Part shown: positions 8,298 to 16,087 of the stretch, one piece after another
Position numbering within the stretch: the stretch's first letter is position 1
Layout: each line of letters begins with the position of its first letter
Assembly (NCBI GenBank): GCA_001430745.1
Contig: KQ481962.1
Coordinates: forward strand, 608,354 to 624,440
Length of the DNA: 16,087 nucleotides
Direction of reading: 5' to 3'
Origin: Auxenochlorella pyrenoidosa
Taxonomy: Eukaryota > Chlorophyta > Trebouxiophyceae > Chlorellales > Chlorellaceae
The notes under the pieces: generated by a model
What the model saw: the letters and a program-made list of their open reading frames with translations, nothing else
What the model was told of the DNA's origin: nothing
Database searches by the model: none
Position numbers and translations under genes: made by a program

Positions 8298-11200
8298 ATG
8301 GACGCTGCAGTGGCGATCGTGCTGGCCTGCACGGCCCTCAAGGTGCCGCGCGCTGTTGACAGCCTGCTGCAGCCGAGGCCCCCGCCTCACCCACAACTCC
8401 CGCCGCCACCGGCGGCACCGCGGGCCTGCTCACCCAAGTCTGCCTGTCCTGCAGGTGCTGCTGATGCCCACCTACCGGTCTACAGACTTTGAGGTGCACC
8501 GCAACTGGCTGGCCATCACGCATTCCTTGCCGCTGAAGCGATGGTGAGGGCGAATGCTGCGCCCACCTGGCGCCCGCCGGGTTGAGCTGCTGGGGCACAC
8601 GCCAAGCTCCCTGCCTGCGCAGCATGGTTAGATTGCATCCCCTCGTGCAGTGATCACCGTGCTTTCTCGCTGCGCCTGCCGCGCCTGCTGCGCGCCACAG
8701 GTACCAGGATGAGACCTCCCAGTGGACGCTGGACTACCCGCCCCTCTTTGCCTGGTTTGAGTGGGCGCTGTCGCAGGCGGCGCGCTGGGCCGACCCCGCC
8801 ATGCTGGTGAGCCGTTGTTCAACACCACCCCACTTTGAGGTGTACTCGTCGCGGGCTTCGGCCCCTGGCTCAGCACGCCTGCTATGCTGGTGAGCCGCGG
8901 CGCAGGGCGCATCCCAGGCGGCGTGCGATGGAGGCGCTGGGCGGGCTCTGCGGTCGGCCTGGCCTGGTCGCTGGGTGGCAGCTGGCCCCTGGCGGAGCCG
9001 GGTGCAGGCCTGCCCAGGGCCGTGGCGCTGGTGGCACTCAGCGGGCACCTACCTGCGTTGCTGCCTGCTCAGCTTTCTGTCCGTGAATCTGCATGCAGTG
9101 CCCTGTTGCGCGCTGCTGGCCTGCGGAGCATTCCCACCCAGCCAAAGCGTCCCCTTGAGACCCTGCCATGCCGGCCCGCTCAGCGTCTTGGGCACGCTGC
9201 GCCAGCATGCACCACGCGCCCCGCAGCCGCCAGGCTCGCCACAAGGTCGCCGCCACCCGTCTGTCGCCCTGACCCACACGCGCCGCCCCAGCCCCTGCTG
9301 CCCTGCAGGAGGTGGCCAACCTAGAGTATGCCTCCCCCGCCACAGTGGCGTTCCAGCGGCTGAGCGTGGTTGTCACCGAGGGCCTGCTGCTGTTTGCCGC
9401 TTGGGCTGCCACCAGGTCAGGGCCCCAGGGTGCTGCTGGTGGGGGTGGAGACGAGGCTGAACGCAACTGCCGGCTCGGCAGGCGCTCCGTGCAGCCTTGG
9501 AGGGTGCCAGAGAGGGTGAGAGGAGCCGGCCCGCCCTCCCTCCCTGCCCCGGGCAGGCGCCGGCCACGTGGGGCGCGCCTGGCAGCGCTATTCCTGGCGG
9601 CCGCCAACCCCGGCCTGCTGCTGGTGGACCACATGCACTTCCAGTACAACGGCATGCTGCTGGGTGGGGCTGGGGGGGGGGGAAGGGGAGGGAGGGACAT
9701 GAGAGCCAGCACTGCAGTTGAGAGCAAGGGAGAGAGCCAGGCAAGGCGTAAACGCTGAGATGACACTGGCCTGTCACTGGCGTGGAAGGCTTTGCGGAAT
9801 GACGGGCCTCCGGGCCCTGCGCCGGCCGGGCGCTCCTGCCCGTCCTTCCCGCCCTGTGCGCACTCCCGACCCGGAACTTGCCCCCGTCCCACCGCCCTCC
9901 CACCCCACCTCCCCACCACCCACCCACCACCCCACCCCCTGGCAGGCGTGTTCGTGGTGAGCCTGGTGGCAGCCGCCGAGGAGCGCCACCTGCTCAGCGC
10001 GCTGCTCTTCGCCGTGCTGCTCAACCTCAAGCACATCTTCCTGTACGCCGCCCCCGCCTTCTTTGTCTTCCTGCTCCGCCGCTACTGCCGGTGAGGGCGC
10101 GGGCGGCTGGCCAGCGCAGGCTGCCGCTGCAAGGGCAGGTAGGCTGCAGTGGGGTGCAGCGGGCAACGCTCCTTCCTCAGCACCAATGCCCGCCCGCCCC
10201 TCGCCTCTGGCCCTGCACACCATCCCCAGCGCCCAGCCTCTGCCACGCCCCTGCCTGCAGCGGGCGGCATGCTGTGTTACGATTCCTGGCCCTGGGCTGC
10301 TGTGTGGCCGCCGTGTTTGCGGCCTCGCTGGGCCCCTTTGCGGCCGCTGGACAGCTGCCACAGGTGCACCCCGCACATCCTCTGCTCACATGCCCGGCCA
10401 GCCAGTTCCGTTCCATGCCTGCCTCGCGCCGCTGTGCAGGGATGCCTGCCTCGCAGGCTGCCCCATCCGTTGTGCCCATTTCCGGTGCCCCGTCCGCTCT
10501 GCCGCCACGCTTCAGCTCGTGCCAACGCCTCCCCTCCTGACCCTGCCCTGCCGCTGCGCAGCTGCTGCGCCGCCTGTTCCCCTTTGCGCGCGGGCTGTGC
10601 CACGCGTACTGGGCGCCCAATGTGTGGGCGCTCTACGCGGCTGCAGACAAGGCGCTGAGCGCGGCGCTGGGGCGCAGGGGCGGCGCTGCCTCCATGACAG
10701 GTGAGCGGGCGGGGCGTTGCGAAGGGGCCGCCTGCGGGCAGCTCGGGTGCAGGCACGCTGGCTTCTGGCTGCCAGCAGTCGTCAGAGTGGGTGACGGTCG
10801 CATGCGCCCCCCCCCCTCCCCCCGCGCGGCCATGCAGGCGGCCTGGTGGGAGTGGCCGAGTTTGCCGTGCTGCCGCAGATTGGCAGCGGCGCCGCCGCGC
10901 TGTGGACGCTGGCCGCCATGGCGCCCTGCCTGCTCCGCCTCTGGTGAGGGCAGGGCCGCTTCCCAGCCGTGCCGCAGAGGCGCTGCCAGGCGGCGCTCTG
11001 CACTGGCACGCATGCAGCGGGGTCCTCGCCTGCGTGCCATGCATGCCATGCCTGCTGGCCCAGCCTGCGATGGAGTGCTGGCTCACATGCCTGCAGGCGG
11101 CGGCCCGAACCCCGCTCCTTCCCTGCTGCCGTGCTCTACTGCACCATGTGCAGCTTCATGCTGGGGTGAGCAGGGGTGGGGGCCAGCCTGCTGCGCCGCA

Positions 11201-12384
11201 AAGCGCAGCGCTGCAGAGGCCCACGCAGCGGGGGCAGCCCCGGTCCGCGCCTGTGGCGCACACGCGCTGGGCTGGTCAGCTGCAGCTGCTCACCCTGCTG
11301 ATAGGACCAGCCACCCAACCCCACCCCATCCCCACCCTACCCCCCCTTCCCTCCAGGTACCACGTGCACGAGAAGGCCATCCTCATGGTGACGGTCCCGC
11401 TGGGCCTGCTGGCTGTTGCGGGGCTCATGCCCAGGGGCGCCGCTGCCGTGGGCGACTTCTTCTTCCTCAACACAGGTGGGGAGGTGTTTGGGGCCGAGGA
11501 GGTGTGTTTCCAGGCGTTTGTGGGGATTTGTTGGTGAGGATGCACATGCCCTGCCCGGCAGCAGCGTTCGGGGTGCTGTGTGTTACGCAGCAATGAGGCT
11601 GCAAGGGAGCAAAACCAAGCTGCCATGTGTGGGTTGGCTGCCGCGCATCCACTGCATCGCGGGTCTGCATGTGGTCCCACGCTGTGGATTGCTCACGGCC
11701 ACACCCCTGCCTGCGCCGGCCCCGCGCAGTGGGCACCTTTTCGCTGTTCCCGCTCCTGTTTGAGCCGCAAGAGTACCCAATCAAGGTGGGTGCTGCCTGG
11801 GGGGATGCTGCCTCCCCCCAGGGTGCTGCCTCCCCCTGTCGTAGCCTCCAATCTGGGCGGTGCCACACACCAGCCCGAACTCTTGAGGCTGAGCAGCGAT
11901 CGACCAACCAGCCTGCTGGCCTGCTGGTTTAGGCTGCCCAGCATGCGCGTGCAATGCGGAACATGCGTGGCGTGGCACGGGCTGGCCTGCAGTCATGCAG
12001 CGCCCCTGCCAGTGCCAGAAGCAACTTTTCCCCTTGCATCCCCTCCCGCAGCTGCTCCTGCTGGTGACTTTCAACCTCATCGCAAGCGCCTGGCTGCCCC
12101 GCCTGCCGGTGGGACTTGCGGGCGGGGCAGGCAGCAAGAAGGGGCGAGCCAAGAGGGGCAGCAAGGATGGCGGCGGCGCGCGTGCCGGCGGCCAGCCCCT
12201 TCTGCGGCCCCTGGAGAGGCTCTACCTGTGGGGCCTGGTCCCTCTGGAGGTGGCCGCCAGCTGGGTGCTGCCCCACACGGCACTGGGCGACCGGCTGCCG
12301 TTCCTGCCGCTGGCGGCGGTATCGCTGTACTGCTCGGCCGGGATGGTGTGGGGGTGGGCGCGCCTGGCGGCGGCGGCGTGGTGA
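8298..12384 (+). CDS. ALG8: ALG8, dolichyl-P-glucose:Glc1Man9GlcNAc2-PP-dolichol alpha-1,3-glucosyltransferase
   Basis: Thirteen exons: 8298-8342, 8455-8543, 8701-8806, 9309-9415, 9557-9663, 9946-10090, 10261-10363, 10562-10700, 10838-10943, 11097-11165, 11357-11475, 11730-11785, 12052-12384 (1524 nt, 507 aa; human about 526). All junction phases agree. ALG8 landmarks in order: [20 protein letters not shown] (from residue 22, the first luminal loop with the conserved acidic residues), [141 protein letters not shown] and [16 protein letters not shown]. It is a multi-span GT-C enzyme of the ER membrane, adding the second glucose to the lipid-linked N-glycan precursor. The His-Glu in YHVHEKAIL is the family signature. 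The penultimate loop has a basic Gly-rich insert ([10 protein letters not shown]). Intron 4 is uncertain because the frame is open through it. Confidence 0.95.
8807..9308 (+). other. Intron 3 of ALG8, longest intron in the window
   Basis: 502 nt from GTGAGC to CCCTGCAG. The flanking exons encode contiguous ALG8 sequence (WADPAML then EVANLEYA), so no conserved exon hides inside. A second copy of the 14-mer ATGCTGGTGAGCCG that spans the real donor (8801) occurs at 8884. No other feature is recognised. Confidence 0.7.
9416..9556 (+). other. Stop-free 141-nt intron 4 of ALG8 (possibly retained)
   Basis: Predicted donor ACCAG|GTCAGG is weak and acceptor GGGCAG|GCG is good. The 141 nt are in frame with both flanking exons and hold no stop codon, so an unspliced reading adds 47 residues rich in Gly, Arg and Pro. 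Human ALG8 has a hydrophilic loop of a dozen or so residues at this point, so either reading could be real. I prefer splicing. Confidence 0.5.
9661..9697 (+). other. G-rich tract at the 5' end of ALG8 intron 5, possible G-quadruplex
   Basis: Right at the donor GGTGGGG the transcript strand runs through at least five separate runs of three or more G, one of them eleven long, with short loops. The same intron ends in a long C-rich tract (about 9885-9942), so its two ends could also pair. Confidence 0.5.
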
Positions 12385-12546
12385 CGGCAGCCTGCTTTGC
12401 ACTGCTCGTCCCTTCCTGGCTGTTGCCAGACTGGTGTTAAAACTGATGCGGCTACTGGGGGCGAGGACTGCCACCAGGCAACCAGGCAAGGGCAACGACA
12501 GGCAGCGAAGAAGAGGCGGCGGCACAGGCGCGGCCGGGGTGCCATG
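12385..12546. other. Convergent 3' ends of ALG8 and prefoldin 5
   Basis: Only 162 bp separate the ALG8 stop (12384, plus) from the prefoldin 5 stop (12547, minus). With green-algal 3' UTRs usually of hundreds of bases, the two transcripts almost surely overlap. No TGTAA is seen on either strand in the spacer. Confidence 0.55.
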
Positions 12547-13811
12547 TCACTTGCGCTGCTGCGCCGCCGCTGCGGGCTGCTGCGCTCCCGCCCCCGCCGC
12601 CTGCTGCGCCGCCGCCTCGCCCATCTTTGCATCCAGCAGCGCATCGATCTGCGCCAGCGCCTCCTGCAGGGGGGGTGGCAGCACAGAGGCAGGGCGCGGT
12701 CTGTCGGTTCACATCTCCCTCCAATAGGGCGTCTATCTGTGGCCGTATCTCCCAGGGAGACGTGGCAGGAGCGCAGGCCAGCTCGAACAGAGGCAGCGTT
12801 TGATGAGCCCCATGCTGACAAAAGGACGAATCGGGTCAAAGCCAGCGGGGCAGCGCAGGCGGCAGCACCCGCGCCGGCGGCGCCCCTCGCCCACCTGCCG
12901 CTGCTTGATCAGCGCGCTCAGCTGCTCCATCTTGTCCCGCACCAGGTTGACCTTGCGCCGGCAGTAGTCGATGCCGCCCGCCACGTCGCGCTGCGGAGGC
13001 GCACGCGGGTGCGGCTCGGGCGGTCGACAGCCAGGTGGCAGGCAAGCGCGCCGCCCAGCGGGGCCGCGGGGTGCGCCGGCAGCCCTGGGCCGCGCTGCCC
13101 TAGGCAGGGCGCTTCCCTGGGCGGCATCCAGGGCCGCTCTGGCCGGCTGCGGCACAGCCAGACCCCCTGAAAACAGCCAGCCAACCCCCAAACAAACAGA
13201 TTGGAGCGGCACGGCCCCTCACCTCCACATAGTACCCCGTCCCGACCTCGAGCAGCACCGTCTCCACGCTCTCCAGGGTCCCCGACACATACAGCGACTC
13301 TGTGAGCGGCAGCAGCACCGGCTGGCCTGCAGCAGCAGCAGCAGGGGCCCCGGTAGTGTGCGCGGCTGGTGTGTGCGCATGGCAGGGCGCAGCACAGCGG
13401 GCGACAGCGTCAGCAGGCATGCAGACACAGAAAGCTGAGGTGGGGGGCATGCACATGCACAAAGTAAAGCATTCATGTTATGGAGGGGACATCAGTGCCA
13501 TGCAGGGAACGGCAGCGCCCGCAACAGTAGCCGCCACTGCCAGCGCCACAGCAGCAGCAGCAGCAGCAGCAGGGCAGGGAGTGAAGCAAGCGGGGCCGGC
13601 GGCACGGAGCCCCGGCTTGAGTGCCCCACCCACCCTGCTTCTGATCTTGCAGGTACTCCACCGCCTGCCCTGCCGCCCCAAACTTGGCCGCCGTGGACTG
13701 CAGCGTCAGCCCGTTCTGCGCCATGCCCTGCACTTCCTGCTCTAGGCTCTGCCGGAGCTCCAGCAGCTGCTGCGGCGAGAGGGCGGAGATGGGCACCTGC
13801 TCCGTCGCCAT
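12547..13811 (-). CDS. PFD5: Prefoldin subunit 5
   Basis: Four minus-strand exons: 13811-13634, 13326-13223, 12990-12895, 12663-12547 (495 nt, 164 aa; human about 154). All joins are in phase with GT-AG sites. The N-terminal helix is [20 protein letters not shown] with [12 protein letters not shown], then a coiled-coil stretch to [10 protein letters not shown]. The two beta hairpins follow: [15 protein letters not shown] and [15 protein letters not shown], the latter almost the family signature (DVGTGYYVE). The second coiled-coil arm is [20 protein letters not shown] and then [18 protein letters not shown]. The last 20 residues are an Ala/Gln-rich tail ending QQRK. Prefoldin 5 is an alpha-class subunit of the six-part cytosolic chaperone that hands unfolded actin and tubulin to the CCT chaperonin. 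The gene is divergent from the IF-2 gene and convergent with ALG8. Confidence 0.94.
13547..13573. repeat. CAG/CTG microsatellite in prefoldin 5 intron 1
   Basis: About eight CAG units on the plus strand (CTG in the transcript) lie inside intron 1 of the minus-strand gene. In the transcript it is a CTG-rich run in the middle of the intron. A shorter CTG run (about 13329-13343) sits immediately at the acceptor. Confidence 0.75.
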
Positions 13812-14419
13812 GCCTGCTGCTTGCGTGGCCCCCGGCTGCTGCCCTGTTGCTGCTGCTGTGTCTTGCCGAGGCTGAGCAAGTGCTCAATCCTTGCTCCTTG
13901 TCTGCAACTGCTGCAAGCAGGGCGGGGGGGTGCAGTCGTCGGGTCGGGTTGTGGGGGCAGCGGCGCCGCGGAGGCAGCAGGCGGCTGGTCGCGGTGAGCA
14001 GCAGTGGCCCCCGCAATGCGGTGTTGCACAGCTGAATACAGCACCATGCTGCTGTCGCCACACTGCCGCACCAAAGGCGGCCGACTCGCCTCTTGGGAGG
14101 CGGAGGCTGATCGGTGCGATGGGAAGACCCTTGACCAGCTATTCAGGCGTGAGATTTGGAGCAAGTGATGTGACAGGAGATCGATACAGTTACAAAGACG
14201 CCCCCAGCGCTGCTTTTGCAATTTGCCTGCGTGGCACCGGCTGCTAATTTTGCATGGCTGTGCAACCAAGGTGTCTGCCTTAATCGCTGTTTGCGGTGTC
14301 CAGAATCTTTGACCACTGTCCGCAGCTCGGCCTACTCACCCCAGGCTCGCCCCGACTTGGCGGCTGCTTCCCTGACGCATGCGAGCTGAAACCCCTATCC
14401 ATAGAACCCACTAGAAGGC
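13812..14419. promoter_or_regulatory. Divergent promoter region between prefoldin 5 and mitochondrial IF-2
   Basis: 608 bp between two divergent start codons. No coding potential that I can support. A small hairpin CGCCTC-TTGG-GAGGCG lies at 14087-14102. No TATA box or known element is obvious. Confidence 0.5.
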
Positions 14420-15335
14420 ATGACGCCTACTTTAAGACGTGCGGCCGCCACGGTTGGCGTCCTAGCCGCTGGAACAGCAACAGCGGCGGTGAAGAGTGCC
14501 GCCGGTGCCGCCAGCGGCAGCAGCAGTAGCGCTGACGCAGGCATCCATGGGGTGGCCCGGTCATTGCGCCAGCTGTACCACACGCATGGTAGCTTACGCA
14601 GCCAGGGGCAGGCAGCTCCCCTGCCTGTACCGCAGCAGGAGCAGGTAGCAGAGGCAGCCCGGCGCACTGCTCGAGGCTTTGCTGCCACTTCGGAGCCAGC
14701 CCAGCAAAGTGAGTACCAGGGGCCAACATGGCAGCACTGGATTCACTGGTGCTTGCAGAATCGTGCTCTCTGCAGGCTTTTCCCCATTCCTCGATCACCT
14801 GCATGCATGCGTGTTGGGAGCTGCTGTGCTGCCGTGCCCGGCTGTCCACTCGCGTCATTCCACTGCCATCGCAGAAGGGGGAGAGGGCTCCTCGCGGCCC
14901 AAGCCGCGCTTCCTGCTAGAAAGGCTGGGACTGACTGAGCCCAAGTCAGGCGGAGCAAGCGGCAGTGGCAGCAGCAACAGCAACGGCAGGCCGGGGCCTG
15001 GCGCAGGCGGGTCGGTCAATGGCAGGCCCGGGGCGCGGGCACCGGGCAATGGTCCTTTGCAGCACCAGCAGACTGCACAGCAGCAGCGGCAGCAGCAAGG
15101 GCCGCGTGCATGGAGGCCGCGACAGCAGCAGCAGCAGGGAGGCCAGCAGCAGGGAGGCCAGCAGCATTCCCAGCAGCAGCATTCGCAGCAGAGTGGTGCT
15201 CGCAAGACCCAGCAGCAGCAGCGCCAGCACCAGAACCAACATCAGCAATCTAATGCGCGTCTGCCGCGGCCGAACCAGCAGCAACAGCAGCAGCAGCAGC
15301 AGCAGCGGGCCAACGGGCGGCCTGCGTGGCTGAGG

Positions 15336-15368
<33 letters not shown>

Positions 15369-16087
15369 CGGACGGCCGCCCGGCCTGGCTCAAGGCGGCG
15401 CAGCAGCAGCAGCAGCAGCAGGAGCGGGTGCCCTGGCAGACCTCCTTCCCCGCGGGTCTGCCCGCGGAGCTGCCCGCCGCCTTCCCGCGGGCCGGCGCCG
15501 CCTTGGGCGGCAGCGCCGGCGCCGGCAGGCAGGGCAGGAGGAAGGAGAAGGCGGCGCAGCCGGAGCCGGCGGCGCCAGAGGGGCCCAAGGAGGTGTCCAT
15601 CCCGGCAGACGTGACGGTACTGCGCCTCGCGCAGCTGCTGGGTGAGCCACCCAACCCCCCTGCTCTGCCTCCGCCACGGCATGTCCCCTGCCCGGCAGCC
15701 GTGCCAGCGGGTTGGGGCGTGCTGTTTATCACGGTTTTCAGGTTTCAGTTTCACGCTGGGGCCAGGCTGCCCTGCCCGCTCGCCCGCCATGCCTCACTGG
15801 CGCGCCTGGGGCCTGCCCCTGGACTCTTGTTGCTGCAGGCCAGCCTGTGGGCAGGGTGGAGGAGGTGCTCCAGGAGCTGGGCGAGCCGCTGAGCTCCCGC
15901 CAGGACATCGTGTCTCCAGACTCGGGTGGGCAACCATGGCCAGGGGCTCATGCCGCTGGGGCTGATCCAGACCGGACAAGCTGAAGGCAGGGCTTGGGGG
16001 CGCCTGCCAGGGAAGGGGGGCTGCACATGCTGTGGCCCTCCCTTCAGACCTTGCACGCGCGCCCCCCCCCCCACACACACACACACC
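14420..16087 (+). CDS. MTIF2: Mitochondrial translation initiation factor IF-2, N-terminal part (runs off right edge)
   Basis: Exon 1 14420-14708 (donor A|GTGAGT), exon 2 14875-15641, exon 3 15839-15925, then an intron from 15926 to the edge. The N-terminus MTPTLRRAAATVGVLAAG is basic and Ala-rich, fitting mitochondrial import. Exon 2 continues GGEGSSRPKPRFLLERLGLT, then a long Gln/Gly/Ser/Arg region made of CAG tracts. Its last part, PKEVSIPADVTVLRLAQLLG, joins exon 3, QPVGRVEEVLQELGEPLSS and RQDIVSPDS. This is the N-terminal domain that precedes the GTPase in bacterial-type and mitochondrial IF-2 ('V.IP...TV..LA.LLG...V...L..LG'). The GTPase lies outside the window. The reading frame changes inside the CAG region near 15334: the frame upstream and the frame carrying the IF-2 domain differ by one base, so exon 2 is either interrupted by an unseen intron or contains an indel. 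A plastid IF-2 is less likely. Confidence 0.75.
15276..15421 (+). repeat. Tandem CAG-tract repeat with GRPAWL units in the IF-2 gene
   Basis: Ten-codon Gln tracts at 15276-15305 and 15338-15367 and a seven-codon one at 15401-15421. The first two tracts are each followed by a copy of GRPAWL (R/K). The first unit (15276-15337) is 62 nt and the second (15338-15400) is 63 nt, so this is a tandem duplication of a coding unit in which the first copy is one base short. Confidence 0.8.
16055..16086 (+). repeat. C-run and CA microsatellite in IF-2 intron 3
   Basis: A run of C followed by about eight CA units at the right end of the window, inside the intron following the IF-2 N-terminal domain exons. 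It may be cut by the window edge. Confidence 0.7.

Noticed and set aside
8015..8359. 114-codon frame between cyclin H and ALG8
   Set aside because: No similarity recognised, no splice logic, and it overlaps the ALG8 start in another frame.
9038..10036. 332-codon minus-strand open frame over ALG8 introns and exons
   Set aside because: Composition is Arg/Ala/Gly/Pro noise and it overlaps conserved ALG8 exons on the other strand.
10277..11596. Large overlapping open frames on both strands in the ALG8 region
   Set aside because: They read through introns in frames other than that giving [14 protein letters not shown] and YHVHEKAIL; explained by base composition.
14087..14102. Hairpin CGCCTC-TTGG-GAGGCG in the intergenic region
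   Set aside because: A 6-bp stem in GC-rich DNA is expected by chance, and there is no T-run or gene end beside it.
15276..15421. Regular repeats that could suggest an array with spacers
   Set aside because: They are CAG triplet tracts within a coding exon, not direct repeats with unique spacers of a CRISPR type.

Overview
The window is nuclear DNA of a green alga, most likely a trebouxiophyte of the Chlorella/Micractinium/Coccomyxa kind. This rests on very GC-rich sequence, dense short spliceosomal introns (about 37 introns in 16 kb, donors mostly GTGAGN or GTGNGN, acceptors often CTGCAG), a TGTAA poly(A) signal, a chloroplast thylakoid-lumen protein, and a Ser-Pro-rich cell-wall type glycoprotein. 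No gene is readable as one long ORF. Each product was rebuilt by joining exons where splice sites, phase and family conservation agree. All joins are predictions from sequence only, and family comparisons are from memory.

Seven genes account for almost all of it. (1) A minus-strand PsbP-domain protein, PPD6-like, with a twin-arginine lumen signal, runs off the left edge (about 172-652). (2) A plus-strand mitochondrial endonuclease G homologue has nine exons (887-3804) and shares a 234-bp divergent promoter region with gene 1. (3) A small secreted protein has a CBM2-like domain and a hydroxyproline-rich tail (4077-5384). (4) Cyclin H has seven exons (5925-7981). (5) ALG8, the ER glucosyltransferase, has thirteen exons (8298-12384). 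(6) Prefoldin subunit 5 lies on the minus strand in four exons (13811-12547), tail to tail with ALG8. (7) The N-terminal part of mitochondrial translation initiation factor IF-2 (14420 to beyond the right edge) is divergent from prefoldin 5.

The genes do not form a pathway. They serve the thylakoid lumen, mitochondrial nuclease activity, the cell wall, the CDK-activating kinase/TFIIH complex, N-glycan assembly, tubulin/actin folding and mitochondrial translation, as expected of a gene-dense housekeeping region. No mobile element, CRISPR array, virus or RNA gene was found.

The points worth a second look are two introns that appear to use GC-AG splice sites, two stop-free introns with length divisible by three (possible in-frame retention), an apparent one-base frame break inside a tandem CAG-rich repeat of the IF-2 gene, G-rich tracts at the start of introns, and the orphan CBM2-like/Pro-rich architecture. 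I see no clear new biological system here.
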